A model generated the notes under the pieces. The model was not told the origin of the DNA. It saw only the letters and a list, made by a program, of their open reading frames with translations, and ran no database searches. 64,000 bases of DNA from Roseobacter litoralis Och 149 (GTDB lineage Bacteria > Pseudomonadota > Alphaproteobacteria > Rhodobacterales > Rhodobacteraceae). Shown one piece after another: positions 18,260 to 26,967 of the stretch; the stretch's first letter is position 1; each line of letters begins with the position of its first letter. The stretch is from positions 4,115,501 through 4,179,500 of the forward strand of contig NC_015730.1 of assembly GCF_000154785.2 (NCBI RefSeq), read 5' to 3'. A program made the position numbers and the translations under genes.

Positions 18260-19060
18260 ATGACGCTGAGCTATTGGAACAAGCAGTTTCAGTTTTCCAA
18301 GCTGCTGCCGGACTTTCAGAACTGTCTGGACGGGATGCAAACCCGCAGCGAAAACATCGCTGACGTTCTTTCATTGCAGCGGCACGCCTATGGGAGACAC
18401 CCGCGACAATGGGTCGAACTCTCGGGTCAACCGACGCGTAGTAATGTGTTACCGGTGTTCATCCACGGTGGTTATTGGCGCGCGCTTGAAGCCAAGCGGC
18501 ATCGCTTTGTCTTGCCACCTCTCAAGACACTGAACGGCGCCGTGGCCAATGTCGAATACCGCCTGATGCCGGAGGTCGGCCTCAAAGATATAGTTGAGGA
18601 CGCTTGCGCCGCCCTCCAACTCCTTAAGCAGCAAACAGGGTGCCAGCTGTTTCCAATTGGTCATTCAGCGGGCGGCCACCTTGCTGTGATGGCGGCGCGG
18701 CTGCTGCCGGATGACGTGGTCGGGGCGATGGCGATCAGCGGGCTATACGAGCTTGAGCCCCTGCACTGGTCGTTCCTGCGCGACGAAATCGGGCTGACCA
18801 CGGACAGTTTCGAAGGGTGTGAGCCACAAAAGTTGTGGGCAGGGCACGATGCGTCGCATCTTGTTTTGGCTGTCGGCGGAAACGAAACCGCAGAATTCCA
18901 CCGTCAGGCGCAGGTGTTTGCCGCATCCCGCGGGGCGCAGGTTATGCAGGTTCCCGGCGCACATCACATGAGCGTTCTGGATGATCTGGCGCAAACGGAC
19001 GGAGTTTTGCACGAGGTTTTGCGCGAGCTTGACCCTTTCAAGGCTGACCGGGGCCTATAG
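18260..19060 (+). CDS. Alpha/beta hydrolase (arylformamidase/esterase-like)
   Basis: A 266-residue alpha/beta hydrolase. The oxyanion-hole motif HGGYW and nucleophile motif GHSAGGH are both visible, and the final histidine is probably that of GAHHMS. This combination is typical of kynurenine-formamidase-like carboxylesterases. With no tryptophan-degradation genes nearby and a sugar importer directly upstream, an ester- or lactone-hydrolysing role in the catabolic island is more likely, by inference. Start ATG 18260 is preferred; the frame is open upstream inside the ATPase gene. Its stop overlaps the convergent TetR gene by six bases. Confidence 0.8.
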   Translation: MTLSYWNKQFQFSKLLPDFQNCLDGMQTRSENIADVLSLQRHAYGRHPRQWVELSGQPTRSNVLPVFIHGGYWRALEAKRHRFVLPPLKTLNGAVANVEYRLMPEVGLKDIVEDACAALQLLKQQTGCQLFPIGHSAGGHLAVMAARLLPDDVVGAMAISGLYELEPLHWSFLRDEIGLTTDSFEGCEPQKLWAGHDASHLVLAVGGNETAEFHRQAQVFAASRGAQVMQVPGAHHMSVLDDLAQTDGVLHEVLRELDPFKADRGL

Positions 19061-19714
19061 GGTATCAGCGCGAACCAGCCGCATGATCGTGTCGAGGTTA
19101 AAGGCCAACCGCTCTTTCAGTGCCTCAGGCGTCATCAGATCCCGTTCAAACACAATCGTTCCGGTGAAACGGTTGGTCAGGTAGTAATAGCCAATCGCGG
19201 CAATCGTGATGTTAAGCTGCGTGGCATCAATACCCGGACGGAAAACGCCCTCCTTCACACCGCGATCCAACAGGGATTGCATCATGGCAACGAATTTGCG
19301 ACTGGCGACGGCGATCACTTCGGACTTCTTGAGGTGGCGCGCGCGGTGCAGGTTTTCGCTGTTCACCAGCGTGATGAACTCGGGGTGCTTCAAGTAGTAA
19401 TCCCAGGTGAACCGCACGAGGTGTTCCAGCGCTTGTTCCGCAGGCATGCTCTCGAGATCCAGCTTTTGCTCAGCGTTCCTGATGTCGAGGTATGCCGCTT
19501 CGAGTACAGCTTTGAACAGCTTCTCCTTGGAGCCGAAGTAGTGATAGATCATGCGTTTGTTGGCTTTCGCACGCTCCGCAATCTCGTCCACGCGCGCTCC
19601 GCCCAGCCCATGCTTGGCGAATTCCTTTTTTGCAGCCTGCATGATGCGGAGTTTGGTCGCATCTGCATCACGTGTTTTGCGCTTTTCGGTCACTGCTGTT
19701 TTTACCCTGATCAT
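19055..19714 (-). CDS. TetR/AcrR-family transcriptional regulator, candidate regulator of the island
   Basis: A 219-residue TetR-type regulator. The N-terminal helix-turn-helix is clear (IMQAAKKEFAKHG ... VDEIAERAKANKRMIYHYFGSKEKLF), followed by an all-helical ligand-binding domain. ATG at 19714 is chosen; a TTG at 19762 would add 16 residues unlike the family start. It is transcribed divergently from the alcohol dehydrogenase gene, and two overlapping candidate operators lie between them (19828-19858). The same 16-bp site is found before four other transcription units of the island, which makes this protein the likely repressor of all of them. The ligand is probably a pathway intermediate, perhaps an acyl-CoA or a sugar derivative. 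Confidence 0.9.
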   Translation of the reverse strand: MIRVKTAVTEKRKTRDADATKLRIMQAAKKEFAKHGLGGARVDEIAERAKANKRMIYHYFGSKEKLFKAVLEAAYLDIRNAEQKLDLESMPAEQALEHLVRFTWDYYLKHPEFITLVNSENLHRARHLKKSEVIAVASRKFVAMMQSLLDRGVKEGVFRPGIDATQLNITIAAIGYYYLTNRFTGTIVFERDLMTPEALKERLAFNLDTIMRLVRADTL

Positions 19715-19827
19715 TGGTGCGAAACACGATGTCACCCTATGACAAACTGCGACGGGCGTCAAAGACCAGCAGGTGTGGCGCGCGGCTTCACTATTCCTCG
19801 TTGTTTATGTTCTTTTTGCACTGAAAG

Positions 19828-19843
19828 GTAACTGATAAGTGCA
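19828..19843. promoter_or_regulatory. Candidate operator of the regulon (site 2, TetR/ADH intergenic)
   Basis: GTAAC-TGATAA-GTGCA. One perfect half-site, with the GTGCA variant as the other half. It abuts site 3, giving a 31-bp double site between the divergent TetR and alcohol dehydrogenase genes. Confidence 0.5.
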
Positions 19844-19858
19844 TTGCATATCGGTTAC
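19843..19858. promoter_or_regulatory. Candidate operator of the regulon (site 3, TetR/ADH intergenic)
   Basis: ATTGC-ATATCG-GTTAC. The right half is perfect; read on the other strand it is GTAAC-CGATAT-GCAAT. It shares one base with site 2. Confidence 0.5.
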
Positions 19859-19918
19859 TTTGGACCGGACCGGCCGGTGCGAAAAACCGTTCAAGGCTTG
19901 TGGAACGGGGGCGAATAT

Positions 19919-20947
19919 ATGATGCGTGCAGCAATATTGATGAGACCGGGACGTTTTGAACTGCAAGACAGGCCGGTCCCGACCCCGGGCATGGGCGAGG
20001 TTTTGATACGCATCGCGCGTGTGGGCATCTGTGGCACCGACATTCATATTTTTAACGGGCATTATGCAGCGGATAGTCTGCCAATGATTCCGGGTCATGA
20101 ATTCACGGGTACGATTGAGGCCCTCGGCCCTGACGTGACCGGGCTGCGTATCGGTGACAAGGCAGTCGTTGATACAAATGTTGGCTGTGGCACCTGTTAC
20201 TGGTGTCGCCGCAATGAAATCCTGAACTGCCCTGAGATGCGCCAGATGGGGATCAGCATGGACGGGGCCTTTGCCGAATACATCGTGGTTCCGGGCCGGC
20301 TGGTTATCCCGGCACCTGCGCATATGCCGTTTGAGGTGCTCGCGCTGACCGAACCGCTGGCCTGCGTTGTGCGCGCTGCGCGGAAAGCCAATGTGACCTT
20401 TGGTCAATCCGTCGCCGTGCTGGGGGCGGGTCCGATCGGGCATTTGCATGTGCAACTGCTGCGCACCATTGGCGCGGCACCCATCATTGTGACGGATATT
20501 TCGCCGGACCGCGTGGCGCTTGCGCTCAGACACGGTGCAGATGTCGGGGTCAGTGATCCCGCCGACGTCAAGGCCTGCGTGATGCAAGCGACCGAGGGGC
20601 GCGGCGCAGATATCGTGATTGAAAGCGTGGGGCTACCAGCGCTTTACCAACAAGCGTTGCAGTTGATCCGCAAGGGCGGCCATGTGGCAGCCTTTGGCCT
20701 GACCGGCGCGGGCGAGGTATTGCCTGTCGATATTCTGACGACCATTTTGCAGGAAAACTCGATCAAGGGGTCCGTTGCAGGCTCCGGGCAGGATATGCAT
20801 GACGCGCTGAATTTTCTGGTGCATGGTCGGATTGATCCCACGCCGTTTCTGGGGGCGGAATACGCGCTGGACGACATTCAGACCGCATTTGACACATTCA
20901 AGGATCGACCGGATGATCTGAAAACGCAAATTGTCATGTCGGATTAA
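19919..20947 (+). CDS. Zinc-binding alcohol/polyol dehydrogenase (MDR family)
   Basis: A 342-residue medium-chain dehydrogenase of the sorbitol/threonine dehydrogenase class. Catalytic zinc ligands are seen in GICGTD and GHEFTG. The structural zinc cysteines lie in GCGTCYWCRRNEILNC, and the NAD(P) site is GAGPIGHLHV. It should oxidise a secondary alcohol of a polyol or sugar-like substrate to a ketone. ATG 19919 (or the adjacent 19922) follows GGGGGC; earlier in-frame starts would include the operator region. It is divergent from the TetR gene and is followed after 15 bases by the cupin gene. Confidence 0.9.
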   Translation: MMRAAILMRPGRFELQDRPVPTPGMGEVLIRIARVGICGTDIHIFNGHYAADSLPMIPGHEFTGTIEALGPDVTGLRIGDKAVVDTNVGCGTCYWCRRNEILNCPEMRQMGISMDGAFAEYIVVPGRLVIPAPAHMPFEVLALTEPLACVVRAARKANVTFGQSVAVLGAGPIGHLHVQLLRTIGAAPIIVTDISPDRVALALRHGADVGVSDPADVKACVMQATEGRGADIVIESVGLPALYQQALQLIRKGGHVAAFGLTGAGEVLPVDILTTILQENSIKGSVAGSGQDMHDALNFLVHGRIDPTPFLGAEYALDDIQTAFDTFKDRPDDLKTQIVMSD

Positions 20948-20962
20948 AAAAGGAAAACGATC

Positions 20963-21532
20963 ATGTCCATCACCACCGAAAGCTATGCATCTGCCCCGAA
21001 TGGCAAGATACCCAACAGTCGTTTTCCCCTGCTGGTGCATCGCAATGCCGTGCCGGGTGGCGGTGCCGAGGCGATCAAAACGCGCTTTCGTGAAAATGGA
21101 TGGTCGAATAACTGGGACTATCCGGGCGTATACGAATATGCCCATTTCCATTCGACAACGCATGAATGCCTTGGCTGTGCGCGGGGATGGATGGAATTTA
21201 ACCTCTCGGTGGGCGATGGCGGTTGGACACAGGTGCGTATCGAAGCGGGCGACGTGATTGTTATGCCTGCCGGTGTCAGCCACGAAATGATCGGCCAGTC
21301 AGAAGATATTCACATGTGCGGTGGCTATCCCGATGGGCGCGATTGGGATGACATACAAGAAGAATTCCTCAGCGACGAAGATTACAAACGCGCCTGCAAG
21401 CGCATCATGATGCTGCCCATTCCGGCCCGCGATCCGGCGACAGGCAAGGCGATGCCTGAATGGCACGGCGCACCCTCCTCTGTCGATGGTGGCTGGAACG
21501 ACTGGCGGCATGCGCTCGACAAACGGGAGTGA
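20963..21532 (+). CDS. Cupin-domain protein (YjlB-like)
   Basis: A 189-residue cupin. The metal-binding segment YAHFHSTTHECLGCARG (about residues 54-70) supplies two or three histidines and a glutamate, and the second cupin motif is VIVMPAGVSHEMI. The sequence resembles YjlB-type cupins of unknown function. As part of an oxidative sugar-like pathway it may act as an isomerase or mutarotase on a keto or lactone intermediate; this is a guess from context. AGGAAAA precedes ATG 20963, and it is probably co-transcribed with the alcohol dehydrogenase gene. Confidence 0.78.
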   Translation: MSITTESYASAPNGKIPNSRFPLLVHRNAVPGGGAEAIKTRFRENGWSNNWDYPGVYEYAHFHSTTHECLGCARGWMEFNLSVGDGGWTQVRIEAGDVIVMPAGVSHEMIGQSEDIHMCGGYPDGRDWDDIQEEFLSDEDYKRACKRIMMLPIPARDPATGKAMPEWHGAPSSVDGGWNDWRHALDKRE

Positions 21533-21570
21533 GCAGCGGACTTGATTATGTCCAGCGTTGCCTGTACCAA

Positions 21571-21586
21571 ATAACCATATGGTTAC
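21571..21586. promoter_or_regulatory. Candidate operator of the regulon (site 4, before the GMC oxidoreductase gene)
   Basis: ATAAC-CATATG-GTTAC, flanked by AA and TTA. It has the same CATATG centre as site 7. It lies 140 bases before the chosen start of the GMC gene and 39 bases after the cupin gene. Confidence 0.65.
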
Positions 21587-21710
21587 TTATAGGCACCCCT
21601 GATCATGAGCACTTTCTGCATAAAAGGCCGCACAGTGTGGGCATGGGTCGCCTTGCTTGACCCTGATGTCGACATTGACCTTCAAACGCGCAGTATGGGG
21701 GTCGCATAAG

Positions 21711-23315
21711 GTGGCGCAGGGCTATGACTATATCATCGTGGGCGGTGGATCAGCCGGGTGCGTTCTGGCAAACCGTTTGACGCAAGACGCAAGCGTCCGG
21801 GTGTTGTTGCTGGAGGCAGGCGGCAATGATCGCCATCCGTTCATCCATATGCCCGTCGGGTTCGCAAAGATGACGACCGGCCCGCACACCTGGGGCCTGA
21901 CGACCGCGCCGCAGAAACACGCCAACAACCGCGAAATTCCATATGCGCAGGCGCGGGTCATCGGCGGTGGATCGTCGATCAATGCCGAGGTTTTTACCCG
22001 TGGCCACCCCAGCGATTACGACCGCTGGGCGCAGGAAGAGGGCTGCGACGGCTGGGCATTTGACGATATCCGCAAGTATTTCATCCGCTCCGAAGGCAAC
22101 ACGGTTTTTGCAGGCGAGTGGCACGGCACGGAAGGTCCCTTGGCGGTATCGAGCCTGAATGCGCAACCGATGACCCTTGCATTCGTGCGCTCCTGTCAGG
22201 AACGGGGCATCCCGTTCAACCCCGATTTCAACGGCGCGGTGCAGGAAGGCGCTGGCGTCTATCAGACCACCACAAGGAATGCGCGGCGCTGTTCTGCAGC
22301 GGTGGGGTATCTCAAACCGGTGATGCATCGGCCCAATCTGACCGTGCGCATGAATGTTCTGGTCAAGCGCGTTGTCGTTGAAAAGGGGCGTGCGACGGGC
22401 GTCGATATCTGGTCCGCAAAAACTGGCCGTGAAACGGTGCACGCGGATCAGGAGGTCATCGTTACGACAGGGGCAATCGGCACGCCGAAGCTGATGATGT
22501 TGTCGGGGCTGGGACCGGCGGCACATCTGAAGGCCCATGGGATAGACGTGCAGGCGGACTTGCCGGGCGTTGGCGAAAACCTCACCGATCATTTTGGTAT
22601 TGATATCGTGGCGGAATTGAACGGACACGACAGCCTCGACAAATACAACAAACCGCATTGGGCGCTTTGGGCGGGCTTGCAATACATGGCTTTTCGCACC
22701 GGTCCCGTGGCGTCCAATGTGGTTGAGGGGGGTGCCTTCTGGTATGCGGATCCCACCGCCGCAACGCCCGATTTGCAGTTCCATTTTCTGGCCGGGGCCG
22801 GAGCTGAAGCGGGTGTGCCATCTGTGCGACCCGGCGCGTCCGGCATTACCCTCAACAGCTATACGCTACGGCCCAAATCCAGAGGGACGGTGCGGCTGCG
22901 CTCTGCTGACCCAAAGGATACGCCGATCATTGACCCGAATTTTCTGGGCCACCCGGATGATCTGAAAACCTCTGTCGAGGGCGTTAAAACAAGCCGGGAG
23001 ATTTTCGCGCAACCCAGCCTGCAAAAGTACATCCGCGCGGTGCGCTTTCCCGATGACAGCGTGCAAACGCAGGCAGAGTATGAGGCCTATGCGCGCGCCT
23101 TTGGTCGCACCTCATATCACCCGACGTGCACGTGCAAAATGGGGTCTTCCGATGACCCGATGGCGGTGGTTGATCCACAGTTGCGGGTGCGCGGCGTGGA
23201 CGGTCTGCGCCTATGCGACAGTTCGGTCATGCCGTCCCTGATCGGGTCAAACACCAATGCCCCGACGATTATGATCGGCGAGAAAGCCGCAGATATGATC
23301 CGCGGCAATCACTGA
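21711..23315 (+). CDS. GMC-family FAD oxidoreductase (choline dehydrogenase-like)
   Basis: A 534-residue glucose-methanol-choline oxidoreductase. The FAD-binding GGGSAG segment comes right after YDYIIV at the N-terminus. The GMC signature region RVIGGGSSINAEVFTRG is present, and the catalytic histidine and asparagine lie in SYHPTCTCKMG and SNTNAPTIMIGEKAAD. It should oxidise a primary or secondary alcohol, passing electrons to a quinone or oxygen. I chose GTG 21711 because homologues begin a few residues before YDYIIV and GGGGG precedes it; ATG 21666 and TTG 21657 are alternatives. A candidate regulon operator lies upstream. Confidence 0.9.
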   Translation: MAQGYDYIIVGGGSAGCVLANRLTQDASVRVLLLEAGGNDRHPFIHMPVGFAKMTTGPHTWGLTTAPQKHANNREIPYAQARVIGGGSSINAEVFTRGHPSDYDRWAQEEGCDGWAFDDIRKYFIRSEGNTVFAGEWHGTEGPLAVSSLNAQPMTLAFVRSCQERGIPFNPDFNGAVQEGAGVYQTTTRNARRCSAAVGYLKPVMHRPNLTVRMNVLVKRVVVEKGRATGVDIWSAKTGRETVHADQEVIVTTGAIGTPKLMMLSGLGPAAHLKAHGIDVQADLPGVGENLTDHFGIDIVAELNGHDSLDKYNKPHWALWAGLQYMAFRTGPVASNVVEGGAFWYADPTAATPDLQFHFLAGAGAEAGVPSVRPGASGITLNSYTLRPKSRGTVRLRSADPKDTPIIDPNFLGHPDDLKTSVEGVKTSREIFAQPSLQKYIRAVRFPDDSVQTQAEYEAYARAFGRTSYHPTCTCKMGSSDDPMAVVDPQLRVRGVDGLRLCDSSVMPSLIGSNTNAPTIMIGEKAADMIRGNH

Positions 23316-23334
23316 CATCGGCAGAGCATCCGGG

Positions 23335-24153
23335 TCAGTCAAAATCGGGTGCCCATGGCACGATATCCTTGCTCACGATGCGGTAATTCATATGCGTCAT
23401 ATGCTCGATCCGCGTCATATCGACCGAGGACAACGTGAAATCCATCACATCGAAGTTCGCCGCGATATTCTCGGGTTTGGTGGACATCGTGTTGATGCTG
23501 ACGCCTTTTTGCAGGATCCAGCGCAGCACGACCTGTGCCGCGGTTTTGCCATAGCCTGCGCCAATCTCGGCAAAGATCGGATGTTTGAACACCTCACCAC
23601 GTGCAACTGAACAGTAGGACGACAGCGGGATACCGGTTTCGGATGCGGCGGCCAGCATGACGTCTTGGTTCAGCAGCGGGTGGAATTCGATCTGATTTGT
23701 CACAAGGGGCGTTTCGATAATCTTGGTCGCATCGCGCATCATCTGGACTGTGTAATTCGACACGCCAATGTTGCGGGCCATGCCCCGTTTATATGCTTGT
23801 TCCAGCAAGGTCAGCGAGCCTTTGATCTGGAAATCCGCAGGCGGCCAATGCAGCAGCAAAACGTCCACGTAATCCAACTGCAAAGCTTTCAGGCTTGCCT
23901 CCACAGAGGCGAGGAATTTCCCCTCATCAAAGTTATCATTCTCCACCTTTGTCGTCACGCAGAGCGTATCACGCGGAATGCCCGTTTCTTTCAGTGCGGC
24001 ACCGGTCTCGGCTTCATTCCTGTACATCTGCGCGGTATCAAACGCGCGATAGCCAACTTCGGCGGCAGTGAGAATGGCGTCTCTGCATGCAGCACCTTTG
24101 AGAGGATAAGTACCAAAAGACCGTTGGTTTGTATTTTTGAAATAGATGTTCAT
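23335..24153 (-). CDS. Aldo/keto reductase (AKR, 2,5-diketogluconate reductase type)
   Basis: A 272-residue aldo/keto reductase with the full catalytic tetrad: Asp and Tyr in FDTAQMYRNE, Lys in TTKVE and His in LLLHWPP. The NADPH-binding C-terminal part ends with STKPENIAANFDV. The small size and the sequence style match the prokaryotic AKR5-like reductases that act on keto sugars and small carbonyls. It is transcribed away from the CoA-transferase gene; two candidate regulon operators lie between the two genes. The reverse reaction (alcohol oxidation) is also possible in a catabolic setting. Confidence 0.9.
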   Translation of the reverse strand: MNIYFKNTNQRSFGTYPLKGAACRDAILTAAEVGYRAFDTAQMYRNEAETGAALKETGIPRDTLCVTTKVENDNFDEGKFLASVEASLKALQLDYVDVLLLHWPPADFQIKGSLTLLEQAYKRGMARNIGVSNYTVQMMRDATKIIETPLVTNQIEFHPLLNQDVMLAAASETGIPLSSYCSVARGEVFKHPIFAEIGAGYGKTAAQVVLRWILQKGVSINTMSTKPENIAANFDVMDFTLSSVDMTRIEHMTHMNYRIVSKDIVPWAPDFD

Positions 24154-24180
24154 GACGCGCCTTCCATAACTACGATATTT

Positions 24181-24196
24181 GTAACTTAATAGTTAC
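24181..24196. promoter_or_regulatory. Candidate operator of the regulon (site 5)
   Basis: GTAAC-TTAATA-GTTAC, both halves perfect, 28 bases upstream of the aldo/keto reductase start on the minus strand. Confidence 0.65.
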
Positions 24197-24251
24197 TTAT
24201 TTGAAAGTATGAAAGAGTCTTGATCGTATGGTGGATTGTGGGCATAGTCTT

Positions 24252-24267
24252 TTAACCAAACAGTTAC
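24252..24267. promoter_or_regulatory. Candidate operator of the regulon (site 6)
   Basis: TTAAC-CAAACA-GTTAC, in a T-rich and A-rich setting, 36 bases before the CoA-transferase start. It pairs with site 5 in the same divergent promoter region. Confidence 0.6.
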
Positions 24268-24302
24268 TTAAAATACATCGCTGCAATGCCACGGAAGATT
24301 CT

Positions 24303-25886
24303 ATGCCCAAGATTATGACAGCACGCGATGCGGCTGACCTCATCCCCGATGGTGCCACTGTGGCAGTTAATTCCTCCAGCGGGCTGTGCTGTCCCGATGC
24401 CGTTCTAAAGGGCATCGGCGAGAGATTTGACGTGGTCGGGCACCCACGGAACCTGACCACGATTCACCCCATCGCAGCGGGTGATTTCTTTGGCACCAAG
24501 GGTATCGACCACATCGCGAAAAAGGGCTGTCTATCACGGATCATCGGCGGCTCCTATCCGTCGGGTCCGACCAAGGCGGAACCCCCGTTGATATGGCAGA
24601 TGATCGTGGCCGAAGAGGTCGCAGCCTATAACGTACCGTCCGGTATTGTCTTTGACATGCTGCGCGAGGGGGCGGCAAAGCGGCCGGGTGTCTTGACCAA
24701 AGTGGGTATGGAAACCTTTGTCGATCCGCGGCTTGAAGGCTGCGCGATGAACGGTGAGGCGCGCAAGACACCGATCGTTCAGCTTCGCGATTTTGAGGGC
24801 GAAGAATGGCTCTATTTCAAATCGATCCAGCCTGATGTGGCGATCATCCGCGCTACAACCGCCGATACACGCGGCAACCTCAGTTTCGAACACGAGGGGG
24901 CCTACCTTGGGGCGATGGAAATGGCACTGGCCGCGCGCAACAGCGGGGGCACGGTCATCGCACAGGTCAAGCGGATTGCGGCGGCAGGGTCCATTCGACC
25001 CCATGACGTGACCGTGCCGGGCATTCTGGTCGATGTGATCGTTGAAGCGCCGGATCAGCTGCAAACCACCGCAACGGAATATGACCCGGCGATCTCAGGC
25101 GAATTGACCCGACCGATGGACAGTTTCAGCGCTGTGGATTTCAACATCGGCAAGGTGATCGCGCGCCGTGTTGCGCTCGAGATGCAACGCGGCTGGGCAG
25201 TGAACATCGGGTTCGGGATATCGGCAAATGTACCGCGTATTTTCGTTGAAGAGGGCTGCCACAATGACGTCACCTGGATGATCGAACAGGGCGCAGTCGG
25301 GGGTGTGCCGCTGCTTGATTTCAAATTCGGCTGCGCGGCCAATGCCGAGGCCTTTGTCGCCTCACCGCATCAGTTCTGCTATTTTCAGGCGGGTGGTTTT
25401 GATTGCTCGCTCTTGTCATTTCTCGAGGTCGGCGCGGATGGGTCCGTCAACGTCTCGCGCCTGTCAGCGGTGCCGCACCGCACTGCGGGGGCGGGCGGGT
25501 TCGTGGACATCACCGCACGCGCAAAGAAAATCGTCTTTTCAGGTATGTTCAATGCCGGGGCCAAAATGCGGATCGAGAACGGCGAAATCGTGATCGACCA
25601 CGAGGGCAAAGTAGCAAAATTTGTTGATCAGGTGGATCAGGTGTCTTTCTCAGGCAAACGCGCCATCGCGCAGGGGCAGGACATCACCTATATCACCGAG
25701 CGCTGCGTGATGAAGCTGGACGAACAGGGTCTGATCGTGACCGAAATTGCACCCGGCCTCGATATTGACCGGGATGTGGTTGGTCAGGCGGCGACGCCTC
25801 TGCGCGTGGCACCGGACCTCAAGGTCATGGATGCCGGTTTGTTCCGCGACGCGCCGATTGATCTGGCCGGGCGTTTGTCGGCATGA
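24303..25886 (+). CDS. Acyl-CoA:carboxylate CoA-transferase (family I, alpha-beta fused, YdiF-like)
   Basis: A 527-residue family I CoA-transferase with both subunits in one chain. The N-terminal half has the SSSGLCCPDAVLKGI segment. The predicted catalytic glutamate is in MIEQGAVGGVP in the second half, the position that forms the glutamyl-CoA thioester in YdiF-type enzymes. It would activate a carboxylic acid produced by the island's oxidative enzymes by moving CoA from acetyl-CoA or another donor. Start ATG 24303 is chosen for the GGAAGA ribosome site; an earlier in-frame start would overlap operator site 6. The next gene overlaps its stop codon by four bases. Confidence 0.9.
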   Translation: MPKIMTARDAADLIPDGATVAVNSSSGLCCPDAVLKGIGERFDVVGHPRNLTTIHPIAAGDFFGTKGIDHIAKKGCLSRIIGGSYPSGPTKAEPPLIWQMIVAEEVAAYNVPSGIVFDMLREGAAKRPGVLTKVGMETFVDPRLEGCAMNGEARKTPIVQLRDFEGEEWLYFKSIQPDVAIIRATTADTRGNLSFEHEGAYLGAMEMALAARNSGGTVIAQVKRIAAAGSIRPHDVTVPGILVDVIVEAPDQLQTTATEYDPAISGELTRPMDSFSAVDFNIGKVIARRVALEMQRGWAVNIGFGISANVPRIFVEEGCHNDVTWMIEQGAVGGVPLLDFKFGCAANAEAFVASPHQFCYFQAGGFDCSLLSFLEVGADGSVNVSRLSAVPHRTAGAGGFVDITARAKKIVFSGMFNAGAKMRIENGEIVIDHEGKVAKFVDQVDQVSFSGKRAIAQGQDITYITERCVMKLDEQGLIVTEIAPGLDIDRDVVGQAATPLRVAPDLKVMDAGLFRDAPIDLAGRLSA

Positions 25887-26638
25887 TTGATCTAAGCGTT
25901 CAGGATGGCATCGCGCGATTGGTTTTGAACCGACCCGACAAACTGAACGCGCTTACCGCTGAAATGTGCGATATGCTGGCCGCCAGATGTCGGGAAATCG
26001 AACGCAGCACCGCCCGCATCGTGATCCTGTCGGGCGCGGGCAAAGCGTTTTGTGCAGGTGGCGACATCGAAGCCTGGGCCGGTGAAACGCCCGAAGCCTT
26101 CGGGGATCATTGGGTGCGGGATGGGCACATCGCGTTCGATGCGCTGGCCCGATTGACCGTGCCGGTAATCGCACAACTGGATGGTCACGCGCTCGGTGGC
26201 GGCCTAGAACTGGCTGCCTGCGCCGACCTGCGCATCGCGGAGCAGCACATCAAGATCGGTCAGCCGGAAACCGGGCTTGGTATCATTCCGGGTTGGTCTG
26301 GCACACAACGTGCGGTACGCCGGTTTGGTGGCCAAGTCGTCCGTCGCATGGCGCTCTTCGGTGAAGTCTTTGACGCTGAAGAAGCCCGCCGTCTGGGTCT
26401 CGTCGATCATGTGACTGCCACGGGTGCGGCGCATGTTCTGGCAGAAGACCTCGCCGCGCGTGTGCTGAGCCGTGGGCCGCAGGCGACGAAACTGACCAAG
26501 ATGCTGATCAATGCCGCAGATCGCGAAGACCCCGAGCGGATCGCCGAGGCTTTGGCAGGGCGTATCGCAGCGGGCACGGATGAGTTGCGCGAGGGCCTGT
26601 CGGCTTTTCGCGAAAAACGAAAACCAGATTTCTCCTGA
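25883..26638 (+). CDS. Enoyl-CoA hydratase/isomerase family protein (crotonase fold)
   Basis: A 251-residue crotonase. The CoA-binding region GAGKAFCAGGDIEAWAG and the oxyanion region GHALGGGLELAACADLRIA are present. The first catalytic glutamate of hydratases is kept (GQPETGLG), but where the second is expected the sequence reads VVRRMALFG, with arginine in place of glutamate. It may therefore be an isomerase, hydrolase or C-C lyase of the superfamily rather than a standard hydratase. It is translationally coupled to the CoA-transferase gene (ATGA), so it probably acts on the newly made CoA ester. Confidence 0.87.
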   Translation: MIDLSVQDGIARLVLNRPDKLNALTAEMCDMLAARCREIERSTARIVILSGAGKAFCAGGDIEAWAGETPEAFGDHWVRDGHIAFDALARLTVPVIAQLDGHALGGGLELAACADLRIAEQHIKIGQPETGLGIIPGWSGTQRAVRRFGGQVVRRMALFGEVFDAEEARRLGLVDHVTATGAAHVLAEDLAARVLSRGPQATKLTKMLINAADREDPERIAEALAGRIAAGTDELREGLSAFREKRKPDFS

Positions 26639-26650
26639 AAGGACACAGAT

Positions 26651-26962
26651 ATGATCCGACATTCTGTTCACCTGCGTTTTCGCGCGGATGTTACCGAGGC
26701 TGAAAAAATGTCTCTCTATGATGCCCTCGCGGGCCTATCGGGTCACATAGACGGTATCGTGGATTTTCAGCACCGCAAGAACGTCTCGGTCGAAACTCCG
26801 CTGGTGCGCGGTTTCCTCGACATGTTCTGGTTCGACTTTCGCGACACATCGGTGCGGGACACATATCTTGTCGATCCGGAACATCAGGCCATCGGGGCAC
26901 GCATCGTCGCAACACTTGAGGGTGGTGCAGAAGGCGTGTTTGTCTGTGACGTCGGGCTGTAA
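26651..26962 (+). CDS. Dabb-family (stress-responsive A/B barrel) protein
   Basis: A 103-residue dimeric alpha/beta-barrel (Dabb) protein beginning MIRHSVHLRFRADVT, with the family's first-strand histidine. Such proteins often act as small pathway enzymes or helpers in catabolic clusters. It follows the crotonase gene by 12 bases with AAGGAC as ribosome site. Its substrate is unknown. A long palindromic element starts just after its stop codon. Confidence 0.8.
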   Translation: MIRHSVHLRFRADVTEAEKMSLYDALAGLSGHIDGIVDFQHRKNVSVETPLVRGFLDMFWFDFRDTSVRDTYLVDPEHQAIGARIVATLEGGAEGVFVCDVGL

Positions 26963-26967
26963 ACGGG

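Noticed and set aside
18260..19060. kynB, kynurenine formamidase
   Set aside because: The HGGYW and GHSAGGH motifs are shared by many esterases of this group and no tryptophan dioxygenase or kynureninase gene is nearby, so the symbol is not justified.
21750..22784. A 344-codon open frame on the minus strand
   Set aside because: Antisense to the GMC oxidoreductase gene, a product of high-GC third positions.
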